This document shows, in pieces, positions 44,217 to 53,303 of a DNA stretch of 64,000 nt. The notes beneath the pieces were generated by a model. That model searched no databases. It was given only the letters and a program-made list of their open reading frames with translations, and was not told the origin of the DNA. The stretch lies in contig NZ_JAVHNP010000005.1 in the NCBI RefSeq assembly GCF_031769195.1, positions 124,001-188,000 of the forward strand. Direction: 5' to 3'. The position numbers and the translations under genes were made by a program. Origin of the DNA: Vreelandella sp031769195 (lineage in GTDB: Bacteria; Pseudomonadota; Gammaproteobacteria; Pseudomonadales; Halomonadaceae). Position 1 is the stretch's first letter; every line of letters starts with the position of its first letter.

Positions 44217-45881
44217 CTACTGGCAAACCTGGTTTCGGCCACCGCGTTTGGCGCGATAAAGCGCCTCATCTGCCAGCACTAATAGCCGGTCACGGTCATG
44301 CTCTTCCACATCAATACTGCACACCATGCCGGATGAAAGAGTACAGGCAAACTCCTGCTCGCCTTGGTTAAACCGCAGTCGAGAAAAGTACTCCCGAATA
44401 TCCTCTAAACGTTTACGACCATCCTCTGCGCTGCAATGGGGCAAGACCACCAAAAACTCCTCCCCCCCATAGCGGCCAATCATATCTGTCTGCCGCAGGC
44501 GCTGACGTAGCAACGTGGCAACAGAGGCAATGACCACATCCCCCGTGGCATGGCCATAGGTGTCGTTCACCGATTTAAAATGATCAATGTCCACCATGGC
44601 CACCACCACCGAGTAGTTCTGCCGATAACCACGGCTAATTTCGTTTATGGCGGCACTTTTGATGCTGGCATGCTTAAGCAACCCCGTGAGGCTATCTTTA
44701 TTGAGCAGTGCCGACAGCGTGCGCGACCGTGCTACGCGCACCCGTATTGAAGCGACCAATTGCGCTGCCAAAATAGGCTTGGTGAGAAAGTCATCAGCCC
44801 CGTGGCTCAGCGCATCCACTTGCTTACCCAGGTCCATCTCTGCGGATAAAAACACAATGGGCAAGCTGCTCCACTCATCGTATTGCCTGACCACTGACGC
44901 CAAATCAGGCCCGTCGTAATCAGGCATGTGCACGTCCATCAACAATAGCTCAGGTCTAAACGAGCTAAGCTGTTCAATGATATGGCGCGGCGTCTCCAGA
45001 ATACGCACTTCCATCCCTGCCGCTTCTAGCACTAGCTGATAATAAGCAGCCAATTGCTGATCATCATCAACCACCAGTATGCGCGCAGGGGGAGACTGGC
45101 GCTCCTGTAGCAGTTGCTCAAGGCGATTCACCAATTGCGGGATATTCAGCGGTTTTAAAAAGTAGCCGTGGGCATTCAGCTGCGCTGCGCGCATACGCGC
45201 ATCGAAAGTGTCGCAGTCACTAATAAAAAGCAGCGGGCATGAAAGCGCTTGCAGTGGCGAAAGATGCCCTACCCCTGCCATAGCATCTACGATCAAAATA
45301 TCAGGCGATTCCTCGCTAATATGCTGGCACGCGTCCGGCACAGAAGTGAACAAGCGCACGTCGTAACTGAAGTTAGTTAACTGCTCGCGGATATGCCTGC
45401 CAAGATTCGCGTCTTCCTCAATCAGCCATATAGTCACGGAAGAGCTACCCACCTCCTGGGGCGACTCAATGACCGGCGCGGTTTGCAGGCTAGGCGCCAG
45501 TTCCACCTGCATAGATTGCAGCTGGCTGCTGACGACGTTAACAAGCTGCAAATCTATTGCTTGATCGCTCTCCTCTAACCAGCGCTTCAAGCCGCCTTCT
45601 AAGATACGCGCTTGACTACCAATCGCGTCAAAACCAAAAGTGCCTGCCGACCCGGCCAGCTTGTGCAACCGTCGATACACATCGGTCAGCACCTCCCGAG
45701 ACGCCTGCTGTTCGTCTTCACGGCGCTCACAGGCGGAGGCCATAAGCTGGGCGCGCAGTGTCTGCTGCATGGTTTGTAAAACATGGCACAGAGAGGCCAG
45801 TTCTTTCTGTAGATTTTGTTGATAGGTCTGTTTAAGCAGCGCCAGCTTGTGTTCTAACGAGTTTTGATCACGATTTACCAC
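44217..45881 (-). CDS. Hpt-REC-REC-GGDEF diguanylate cyclase
   Basis: A 554-aa signalling protein. Domains in order: Hpt (about residues 20-125, phospho-accepting histidine in RRLHKLAGSAGTFGF), receiver 1 (about 150-260, LIEEDAN, LIVDAMAG, FLKPLN), receiver 2 (about 268-385, VVDDDQQ, LLMDVHMPDYDG, FLTKPI) and GGDEF (about 390-554, DSLTGLLKH, VDIDHFKSVNDTYGH, RYGGEEFLVVLPH). The intact GGEEF predicts active c-di-GMP synthesis. It is the last gene of an overlapping four-gene operon, and supplies the Hpt that the hybrid kinase lacks, which suggests a phosphorelay. Confidence 0.93.
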   Translation of the reverse strand: MVNRDQNSLEHKLALLKQTYQQNLQKELASLCHVLQTMQQTLRAQLMASACERREDEQQASREVLTDVYRRLHKLAGSAGTFGFDAIGSQARILEGGLKRWLEESDQAIDLQLVNVVSSQLQSMQVELAPSLQTAPVIESPQEVGSSSVTIWLIEEDANLGRHIREQLTNFSYDVRLFTSVPDACQHISEESPDILIVDAMAGVGHLSPLQALSCPLLFISDCDTFDARMRAAQLNAHGYFLKPLNIPQLVNRLEQLLQERQSPPARILVVDDDQQLAAYYQLVLEAAGMEVRILETPRHIIEQLSSFRPELLLMDVHMPDYDGPDLASVVRQYDEWSSLPIVFLSAEMDLGKQVDALSHGADDFLTKPILAAQLVASIRVRVARSRTLSALLNKDSLTGLLKHASIKSAAINEISRGYRQNYSVVVAMVDIDHFKSVNDTYGHATGDVVIASVATLLRQRLRQTDMIGRYGGEEFLVVLPHCSAEDGRKRLEDIREYFSRLRFNQGEQEFACTLSSGMVCSIDVEEHDRDRLLVLADEALYRAKRGGRNQVCQ

Positions 45882-46260
45882 ACGCCTGCTCCCAGAGAGT
45901 GCGAACTTGATTGGCCAGCGTCATGGGGTCAAACGGTTTGGCAATCACGCTTTCCGCCCCGAGTGCAATCAGTTGATCTACCTCGTGGGGCTGTACTTTG
46001 GCGGTCATAAATGCAACGGGTACTTTTTCAAGGCTGGGCAGTTTTCGCAACGCAGTTAACGTCGATGGCCCATCCATACCGGGCATCATTACATCCAGAA
46101 GAATCATATCCGGTGCATAAACCGCCGCTTCTTCCAGTGCTTGCTCGCCAGAAGAGCATACTTTGACATTAAATCCGCCGACAACTTCCAGCGCCAATGC
46201 GGCAACTGTTTGAATATCTGGGTCATCTTCTACATATAAAATACGTTCTAAACTGCTCAT
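45868..46260 (-). CDS. Single-domain response regulator (CheY-like)
   Basis: A 130-aa receiver only: acidic pair YVEDDPDIQ, phospho-accepting aspartate in MILLDVMMPGMDG, threonine in FMTAKV and lysine in VIAKPFDP. There is no output domain, so it acts by protein contact or as a phosphate carrier. The ATG overlaps the hybrid kinase stop by 4 bp and its end overlaps the next gene by 14 bp. Confidence 0.93.
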   Translation of the reverse strand: MSSLERILYVEDDPDIQTVAALALEVVGGFNVKVCSSGEQALEEAAVYAPDMILLDVMMPGMDGPSTLTALRKLPSLEKVPVAFMTAKVQPHEVDQLIALGAESVIAKPFDPMTLANQVRTLWEQACGKS

Positions 46261-49200
46261 CCGTTATCCACCGTCTGCGCCAGTTGGGTTCGTTGTTGAA
46301 TAGCCTCAAGCAGTTGCGCTGGGCTAATGCGCGATTTTAGAAAAACAGTCTCCACACGATGTTGATCCACCTCACTGATTGACTGACCAGAAAGGATAAT
46401 AATTCTGGCATGAGGCTGTGCATGACGAATTTGCTCTAACAGCTCCCAGCCTTCTCCGTCTGGCAAACCAATATCGAGGATGATGGCATCGTAGCGGCGA
46501 TAGGTTAATAAACGACGTGCCATAGCCACGCTGATCGCATGCTCACAGTCAGCATGATCGCTTAACATAGTGCGTATAACCGCATGCAGGTCCGGATCAT
46601 CCTCAATATGAAGCAGCGTTAAACGCTCTTGATGCGCCTGCATCTGTTCACTGAGGAGTGCCAACAAATGTGGCGTTTGAATCGGCTTGGCTAACCACGC
46701 AATGTCTTCTAGGTGCCCTTCAAGGGCGACTTTGCCACGATTAACACTGCCAGTTACCACCAGTACGGGGGTGTGCTTAGAAGCATGCTGCTCGCGAAGC
46801 GCATGAATCACATCAAAGCCACTCATATCGGGAAGACCAATATCCACCGTAATGGCGTCGTATCGCTGGGTGGCGAGCTTTTCCAACGCCGCAGTGCCAT
46901 TGAGCGCCGAATCTACCTCATACCCCGCCTGTGCCAGCGTTTCATACAGCACGCGCACCACCGATGGGTCATCCTCAATGACAAGCACTCGCCCACCCTC
47001 TACACTCGCGTTAACCCCCTCTCCTTGCGGTTGGATCTGACGCTCACCCGTCGTTTCTGACGGATGGAGCGGGAGGGAGAACCAGAAACAGCTACCTTTA
47101 CCCTCATCCGATACGAACCCGATAGAGCCTTCCATATGCTCAATCAGCTCTCGAGTGATGGCCAAGCCAAGCCCTGTGCCCCCTTTTGCCCGTGAGTCGG
47201 AAGCATCTACCTGGGCGAATTTACTAAAAATATGCGCTTTAAAGTTTTCCGGAATCCCTGGGCCGTCATCTTTTACTCTAACGGTAATCGACTGGGCTTT
47301 TTTCTCTACGGCAACATAAACATCTCCACCCTCAGGCGAAAATTTCACCGCATTGGAGAGCAAATTAGCCATCACCTGCTGTAAACGCTGTCCATCCACC
47401 CGCACTTGGCTATCGACATACGGGTTGTCCAAATGCAAGCTCACATGGCGCTCGTGGCGGTAGTGACGATTCTCTTCAATGGCACTTTCAAGCAAACGCT
47501 GTAGCGGTTGCCATTGCATATCAAACGCCAATTTACCGGCAGCGATTTTTTCGATATCCAACAAGTCATTGATCAGGTGCGTGAGCCGCTGGCTGTTTTT
47601 ATGGGCAATATTCACCATCCGCATCACTGTATCGGGCACGTTGCCGAGTGCTCCCGCAGAAACCATGCCCAATGCACCAGAAATAGAGGTTAAAGGGGTA
47701 CGTAGCTCATGGCTGACGGTAGCAATGAACTCACTTTTCATCTGCTCTACCCGCTTGGACTCGGAAATATCTTCTGCAATACCTAGGTAGCCAGTAATGC
47801 TGCCCTGCTGATCTCTAATCGCCGTTACGACTAGCTTAATCGGGATACGCTCACCAGAGCGGGTTATATATACCCACTCTTTTGCATCGCGCTTTTCGAT
47901 ACCTGCACGGTGAGTGAACATTTCAAAGGGTGAAAGTGTGTAGCCAACACTTTGATTTATCGTCATCAGCCGCTGCTCTAACTCATCCGCATCGTGGAAC
48001 AGCATAGGCGTATGCAATCCCACCACTTCGCTGGCCTGATAACCCAGGATATTTTCTGCTCCCTTGTTGAAGAGCTTAATTAATCCTTGAGTGTCGGTGG
48101 CAATAATTGCAAAGTCTGAGGCGGCATCCAGCACGGAGCTGAGTAAATCATTACTATTGGCAAGTGCTTTAGTGCGCTGCTCCACTTCTCTCTCCAAGTT
48201 ACCCTGGGTATGGTGAAGACGTTTAAAGGCATCGCTTAGCTCACTGCTCATAGCGGCCAACAGATCCGACAACTGCTGAAATTCAACAATACGGCTATTG
48301 GGCAACGTAGGTGTTTTGCCGTTAGCAATGCTATCGGAGAGCGTGCGTCCTTTTTTGCCCAACCGAACAAGTGGCTGAGTGATCATGCGGCTCAATAGCT
48401 CCGCCATTAAAATACCAAAGCCCAACACCCCCGCTAACATGGTAAATAGCACGGTACGATAAGACTCCATAGCACGCACCGTGGGTAGCGCTGGAGTTTC
48501 CAGCACCACTTGATCGACACCTGCTACGTTTTGAGCTGGCATACGCAGCGTATACTGCCCCTGCGCAAAGCGCACAGCCGGGTTCTCCAAACCGCCGGGC
48601 AGCCACATCATCGTGCGCTCATTCACTTCAATCAGTTCATCTCCCGGTCCAAGGTCAAGTGAATTGAGGCTACCCACTTGGCCCAATAGCTCCCCCTCCT
48701 CATTAAGCAAGCCAATACTGACATCATTACCTGCCCGTACACGTCCAATATGGTACGTATAGCGCTGCTCAGCGTCCGGCTCAGCGAGCCTTCCAACCAG
48801 TTCGTTACCTAGCGATGCCAGCGTTTGGTCGACAAAGTTCTCTTGGCCTTGGCGCATCGCGTGGCCTTCATAAAGAATCAGCGGGATGCCAGTCATCAGC
48901 GTTACCGAGAGCAGCGCGCAAAAAAGCAGATGTTTGAGGGTTAATAATGAACCCGCCGTGGGCAACCAAGTGGGTTTAGATAGGCCACATAAAATGATAA
49001 TGATACTGGCAATAGCAGCATTAAAGATGCCGTTAATAGCTTGTTTAAGATAGACCAAAAGCGTTAACTCCTGCCCCCAACCAAGCCAATAGGGAAACAG
49101 GATAAAATCAATAGGCGCGGCAATCACTGTCCAGAAAATCAGGCTAGCAATAATAAGATTTTTGACTTTGCGATGATAAAGCCACGATACAACCACAGCT

Positions 49201-49472
49201 TCTAAAGCAAAGACACCAACAGTGACCGGGTTTTCCCAAAAGACATAGGTATAGAGACCTGCCACCATCCCTACGGCAATCGCGGGCCAGGTGCCTAACC
49301 ACGCTATGGCCAGCATAACGGCGACTGAACCAAAAACAAAGTAGACATTAAAAAGCACGGAGAGCTGAAGCATATTACCGCCAATGCCCGCAGCTAACAG
49401 CGCCGCAAACAACAGTATGCCCGCATAGGAGGAAGAACGGCCAGACAACGCAGCCTGCTTAAATCGCCACAC
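46257..49472 (-). CDS. Membrane hybrid histidine kinase, PAS-HisKA-HATPase-REC-REC
   Basis: A protein of about 1071 aa. The N-terminal 180 residues hold six or more membrane segments (SYAGILLFAALLAAGIGG...), followed by a further helix, a periplasmic-type loop, a helix (LFTMLAGVLGFGILMAELL) and a HAMP-like region. Then come PAS (SVLDAASDFAIIATDTQGLIKLFNKGAENILGY), HisKA (EFIATVSHELRTPLTSISG), HATPase (NLLSNAVKFSPEGG, DDGPGIPENF, GGTGLGLAI) and two receivers (VDIGLPDMSG; ILDIGLPDGEG). I choose GTG 49472 because AGAGGA lies 8 nt before it; in-frame ATGs at 49490 and 49529 lack a Shine-Dalgarno. It overlaps the upstream kinase by 14 bp. Confidence 0.92.
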   Translation of the reverse strand: MWRFKQAALSGRSSSYAGILLFAALLAAGIGGNMLQLSVLFNVYFVFGSVAVMLAIAWLGTWPAIAVGMVAGLYTYVFWENPVTVGVFALEAVVVSWLYHRKVKNLIIASLIFWTVIAAPIDFILFPYWLGWGQELTLLVYLKQAINGIFNAAIASIIIILCGLSKPTWLPTAGSLLTLKHLLFCALLSVTLMTGIPLILYEGHAMRQGQENFVDQTLASLGNELVGRLAEPDAEQRYTYHIGRVRAGNDVSIGLLNEEGELLGQVGSLNSLDLGPGDELIEVNERTMMWLPGGLENPAVRFAQGQYTLRMPAQNVAGVDQVVLETPALPTVRAMESYRTVLFTMLAGVLGFGILMAELLSRMITQPLVRLGKKGRTLSDSIANGKTPTLPNSRIVEFQQLSDLLAAMSSELSDAFKRLHHTQGNLEREVEQRTKALANSNDLLSSVLDAASDFAIIATDTQGLIKLFNKGAENILGYQASEVVGLHTPMLFHDADELEQRLMTINQSVGYTLSPFEMFTHRAGIEKRDAKEWVYITRSGERIPIKLVVTAIRDQQGSITGYLGIAEDISESKRVEQMKSEFIATVSHELRTPLTSISGALGMVSAGALGNVPDTVMRMVNIAHKNSQRLTHLINDLLDIEKIAAGKLAFDMQWQPLQRLLESAIEENRHYRHERHVSLHLDNPYVDSQVRVDGQRLQQVMANLLSNAVKFSPEGGDVYVAVEKKAQSITVRVKDDGPGIPENFKAHIFSKFAQVDASDSRAKGGTGLGLAITRELIEHMEGSIGFVSDEGKGSCFWFSLPLHPSETTGERQIQPQGEGVNASVEGGRVLVIEDDPSVVRVLYETLAQAGYEVDSALNGTAALEKLATQRYDAITVDIGLPDMSGFDVIHALREQHASKHTPVLVVTGSVNRGKVALEGHLEDIAWLAKPIQTPHLLALLSEQMQAHQERLTLLHIEDDPDLHAVIRTMLSDHADCEHAISVAMARRLLTYRRYDAIILDIGLPDGEGWELLEQIRHAQPHARIIILSGQSISEVDQHRVETVFLKSRISPAQLLEAIQQRTQLAQTVDNG

Positions 49473-51192
49473 GATTTGTATCCTCTGCATAGGGGAATAC
49501 AACGTAAAACGTGCTGCCTTCACCCTCATTGGAGCTAAAGCCTATGCTGCCGCCCATCTGTTCTGTAATGGCCTTACTAATGGATAGTCCCAAACCCGTT
49601 CCTCCCTTAACGCGTCGATCACTGGCATCCGCTTGCGAGAATTTTTGAAAAATTCTTGATCTAAATTCTTCAGGAATACCGCAGCCGGTGTCTTTTACAT
49701 TGATGCGTACACTCTTATCACATTCATCACAAAAAATAACGACCTCACTATTCAACTGTGAAAATTTAGCCGCATTAGAAAGTAAGTTAGCCATAATTTG
49801 CTGAAAGCGCAGCGCATCAACGTTAATGACACCATCGGACGACAGCGCCTCTAAGCGTAACGTTACGCCATACTGGGCAGCATAAGGCTGATTCTCTTGT
49901 AATGCCGCAGTGAGTAATGTCCCTACTGCATGGGGGTGACAAATAAAATTTAGCTGTCCAGCCAGTAGTTTTTCAAACTCAAGCAAATCATTGATTAACA
50001 GCCCAAGCCGCTCACTGTTTTTCAGCGCCATCGATAGCATTTGCTGTGTTTGGTAGGGAAGCTCACCGGTCGCACCGCCAAGCACGAGCTTCAGCCCTCC
50101 GGAGATCGCGGTCAGCGGCGTGCGCAGCTCATGGCTAACAGTGGATACAAACTCATTTTTCAACGCATCGACACGCTGTCGCTCTAGTGCCGAGCCTATC
50201 CAACGACTTAGAAGCTTCAGGAACAGTTGATCGGTTTCTGCAAAGGCCTGGGGGCGAGGTGTCGCCGAGGAAAAGCTCACCGTGCCAAACAACTGCTCCC
50301 CTAGTTGGATAGCGCACCCTATATACGCTTCCAAACCAAACGTTTCGTAGCAAGGGTGGTGCCGCACATCGCTTATTCCCACGTTATGAACAGCTAGCAT
50401 GCCGTGGCGTTTGAGGGTCATATCGCAATAAGTATTCGCCAACGGCAGGCACTGGCCTGCACTGAGCGAAACATCCTCTGGCGCGGACACCGCCACCACT
50501 TCAAAGATATCTTTCTTTATACGGCTGATAAGGCCAATTTGAAGCTGTAGATAGCGACAGCCTAAGGTCAGCGATGCCTGTAACTGTTGCTCCAGGCTCA
50601 AATGGCTAGAGGTGCTAATATCGTTTAGCTGAGCCAGTGCCTCGACTAATAAACGCTGTCGGTTTTCATCTTCCGATAGACGGCTTTGAGCTTCATTAAC
50701 CCTTCTAAGCTCGTTTTCAACGCCGTTACGATTAAGCTCATCTTCAGCACAGGCCGCCAGGTCTTTGAGTGCCTGACGCTGTTGATTGGTTAAGCGTCTA
50801 GGCTCCGAGTGAATAATACACAGCGTGCCTACACGAAATCCGTCAGCGGTAGTGAGCGGCATCCCCGCATAAAACCGGATACCTCGCCGCGCGGTTACCA
50901 GTACATTGGTTTCAAATCGAGGATCTTTGCTGGCATCCTCAATCTCAAAGATGCCGTCCCCTTGAATGGCATGCGCACAAAATGACTCTTGTCGGCAGGT
51001 TTGTGTAAGTGAAAACCCCTGGCGGGATTTAAACCATTGACGCTCTTCATCCACTAACGATACCAGTGCAATATCCACACCAAAAAGCTGCGTAGCAAGC
51101 CGAGTGATCCGGTCAAAGCGCTCCTCAGGAGGGGTATCTAAAATTGCCAAGCTGTGTAAAGCCACCAGCCGCGCCTGCTCACTCTCCACCAT
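49459..51192 (-). CDS. Soluble histidine kinase with two GAF domains
   Basis: A 577-aa cytoplasmic kinase: GAF 1 (about residues 10-160, DRITRLATQLFGVDIALVSLVDEERQWFKSRQG), GAF 2 (about 190-340), HisKA (EFVSTVSHELRTPLTAISGGLKLV) and HATPase (MANLLSNAAKFSQ, DTGCGIPEEF, KGGTGLGLSIS). There is no receiver and no membrane segment. GAF 1 resembles those fused to many cyclases and kinases; the ligand is unknown. ATG 51192 has GAGG 8 nt upstream, better than 51234. It is the first gene of the operon. Confidence 0.92.
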   Translation of the reverse strand: MVESEQARLVALHSLAILDTPPEERFDRITRLATQLFGVDIALVSLVDEERQWFKSRQGFSLTQTCRQESFCAHAIQGDGIFEIEDASKDPRFETNVLVTARRGIRFYAGMPLTTADGFRVGTLCIIHSEPRRLTNQQRQALKDLAACAEDELNRNGVENELRRVNEAQSRLSEDENRQRLLVEALAQLNDISTSSHLSLEQQLQASLTLGCRYLQLQIGLISRIKKDIFEVVAVSAPEDVSLSAGQCLPLANTYCDMTLKRHGMLAVHNVGISDVRHHPCYETFGLEAYIGCAIQLGEQLFGTVSFSSATPRPQAFAETDQLFLKLLSRWIGSALERQRVDALKNEFVSTVSHELRTPLTAISGGLKLVLGGATGELPYQTQQMLSMALKNSERLGLLINDLLEFEKLLAGQLNFICHPHAVGTLLTAALQENQPYAAQYGVTLRLEALSSDGVINVDALRFQQIMANLLSNAAKFSQLNSEVVIFCDECDKSVRINVKDTGCGIPEEFRSRIFQKFSQADASDRRVKGGTGLGLSISKAITEQMGGSIGFSSNEGEGSTFYVVFPYAEDTNRVAI

Positions 51193-51356
51193 GGCAAAAA
51201 CCTCAGAGGTTATGTAATAGCCAGTATCATCCATCGGGCATAGCGCTGCTAAGCTCGTTTAGTTAATGTAAATGTATGCATTAATACTGCCGCTGTCGTT
51301 AGCTGTATCGATATTTTACATTTGCAGCCGTACAAGCCGCTGCCCCCCTTCTCACT

Positions 51357-52133
51357 ATGGAAACACCTATGTCCCTACCTAGCGTTTATTACATCACCGG
51401 TGGCGCTCAGGGCATTGGGCTTGGCATTGCCCAAGCACTGCTCGCTGACGGTCATCGCGTCGCTATAACCGATATTGACGAAGAAGCTCTGAGCGCCGCC
51501 GCGGAAAGGCTTTCCCATCCAGAACATCTATTGGCACTGCCCACGGATGCCAGCGACGAGACGCAGGTGGCTAGTAGCTTCACCAAAACCATTGCCCACT
51601 TTGGCCGCTTAGACGGTATTGTGCATAACGCGGGCATTGCCGACCCTTTCCATGGCCCGGTAGAACAGCTCTCACTAGACACATGGCAAGCCTACTTAAA
51701 CACCAACCTCACCGGCGCATTTTTGTGCGCCAAACATGGTGCGGCTCACTTACGCCCGCACGGTGGCAGCATTGTGCTGATGGCGTCTTCCCGCGCCCTT
51801 CAGTCAGAACCGGATACCGAGGCCTACGCGGCCAGCAAAGGCGGCATCGTGGCTCTGACCCACGCGCTGGCGGTCAGCCTTGGCCCTGAGATTCGCGTCA
51901 ATGCCATTAGCCCAGGCTGGATTGAGGTTAGCGACTGGCAAAAGCCGAGCCGACAGCAGCCGGTGGAGCACCGGGAGATTGACCGTGAGCAGCACCCGGC
52001 GGGGCGTGTAGGCACTCCCGAGGATATTGCCGCGCTCACCCGCTTTTTGCTCTCGAAAGAGGCCGGCTTTATTACCGGTCAGAACTTTGTCGCCGACGGC
52101 GGGATGATGCGAAAAATGATTTATGCTGAATAG
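51357..52133 (+). CDS. Short-chain dehydrogenase/reductase
   Basis: A 258-aa SDR oxidoreductase: cofactor loop YITGGAQGIGLGIAQALL, acidic residue in TDIDEEAL suggesting NAD(H), NAG motif VHNAGIADPF, catalytic serine in VLMASSRALQ, YxxxK in EAYAASKGGIVALTHALA, and C-terminal TGQNFVADGGM. The substrate is unknown. Start at 51357 or 51369 cannot be decided; neither has a strong Shine-Dalgarno. Convergent with the alcohol dehydrogenase operon, it may share a metabolic theme with it. Confidence 0.9.
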   Translation: METPMSLPSVYYITGGAQGIGLGIAQALLADGHRVAITDIDEEALSAAAERLSHPEHLLALPTDASDETQVASSFTKTIAHFGRLDGIVHNAGIADPFHGPVEQLSLDTWQAYLNTNLTGAFLCAKHGAAHLRPHGGSIVLMASSRALQSEPDTEAYAASKGGIVALTHALAVSLGPEIRVNAISPGWIEVSDWQKPSRQQPVEHREIDREQHPAGRVGTPEDIAALTRFLLSKEAGFITGQNFVADGGMMRKMIYAE

Positions 52134-52148
52134 CCCCATGGCAGCATC

Positions 52149-52176
52149 AAAAAAGGCCATCTGTCGATGGCCTTTG
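52149..52176. terminator. Bidirectional terminator, SDR / alcohol dehydrogenase
   Basis: AAAGGCCATC (52152-52161), TGTC loop, GATGGCCTTT (52166-52175), flanked by an A tract on the left. Confidence 0.88.
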
Positions 52177-52195
52177 CATGACTTAAAAAGTGGGC

Positions 52196-53272
52196 TTAAG
52201 GGGTGACGATAATCTTCACCTGCGCTTTATCACTCAGCAGCGCTTCAAAGCCCTCCTCAACGATATCCGCTAGCGGAATACGCTGCGTGACCATATCTTC
52301 AGCGCGGAAGTAGCCCCGCTGCATCAGCGCCATCACCGCCGGATATACATGGCGATAGGCAATAATGCCCTTCATGGTGCGCTCTTTAATCACCAGGTCA
52401 TTTGGCTGGAAGCTCGCTTCGCCTTCCCAAATACTCACCACCACCACTTCACCGCCCTCATGGGTGCTGTGCAGCGCTTGGTTGAGCACGGCAGGAATGC
52501 CCGTTACTTCAAACGCCACGTCCACCCCGCCACTGCTCAATGCTTGCAGCTTTTCCACCGCGTCATCTTGCTGCGGGTCAATAACAATGGCTCCTAGCGC
52601 TTCGGCTTTGGCCTTGCGAGAAGGCGCAACTTCCACGGCATAAATATGAGCAGCACCAGCGGCTTTAAGGGCTTCAATGGTCATCAAGCCAATTGGCCCC
52701 GCCCCAAACACCGCCGCGCTGTCGCCAGCCTTCAGGCAGCTTTGGCGCACCGCATGCAGCGCCACGGCGGCGGGCTCTACCAAGGCCCCCTGCTCGAAGC
52801 TCAAGTCATCCGGCAGTTTGTGCACCATGTGCTCACCCATCACGGTGAACTCGGAAAAACCGCCGCCACCGCCGGAGAGGCCGTGAAAGCCGAGCAGCGG
52901 AGTGAGGTTATAGCGCTCCATCTGGTAGGCGCCATCCTTGTTAGGCGAAAGAATCGGCTCAATCGCCACGCGGTCGCCCACCTTCACCCGTGTCACTTTC
53001 TCGCCTACCTCCACCACCTCGCCCGCGAACTCATGGCCCATGATAATCGGTGCCTGTTCGCCGCTAATGGGGTGCGGTTTGCCTACCGGAATAAAAATCG
53101 GCCCGGCGGCGTATTCGTGTAAATCACTGCCACAAATTCCGCAGGCGGCCACTTTCACTTTTACCGCGTGTGGGTCGTTGATCGTCGGCACCGGCACCTG
53201 CTCGACGCGCAAATCTTTGGCGGCGTACCACACCGCCGCCTGCATCTGTGATTGATTCGTTGACTGACTCAT
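52196..53272 (-). CDS. Zinc-type alcohol dehydrogenase (2,3-butanediol dehydrogenase-like)
   Basis: A 358-aa medium-chain dehydrogenase. Catalytic zinc ligands are seen in ACGICGSDLHEY (Cys), IMGHEFAGEV (His, Glu) and ALVEPAAVALHAV; the cofactor site is VFGAGPIGLMTIEALKAAGA with EVAPSRKAKAEALGA. The region that holds four structural-zinc cysteines in most relatives (after DRVAIEPI) has none, so it binds one zinc only. LGFHGLSGGGGGFSEF is typical of butanediol dehydrogenases. AGGAAGG precedes the ATG. It is the second gene after the flavin monooxygenase, 31 bp downstream. Confidence 0.92.
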   Translation of the reverse strand: MSQSTNQSQMQAAVWYAAKDLRVEQVPVPTINDPHAVKVKVAACGICGSDLHEYAAGPIFIPVGKPHPISGEQAPIIMGHEFAGEVVEVGEKVTRVKVGDRVAIEPILSPNKDGAYQMERYNLTPLLGFHGLSGGGGGFSEFTVMGEHMVHKLPDDLSFEQGALVEPAAVALHAVRQSCLKAGDSAAVFGAGPIGLMTIEALKAAGAAHIYAVEVAPSRKAKAEALGAIVIDPQQDDAVEKLQALSSGGVDVAFEVTGIPAVLNQALHSTHEGGEVVVVSIWEGEASFQPNDLVIKERTMKGIIAYRHVYPAVMALMQRGYFRAEDMVTQRIPLADIVEEGFEALLSDKAQVKIIVTP

Positions 53273-53303
53273 AGGTTGCCCTTCCTGTTAAGACACATGG
53301 CGT

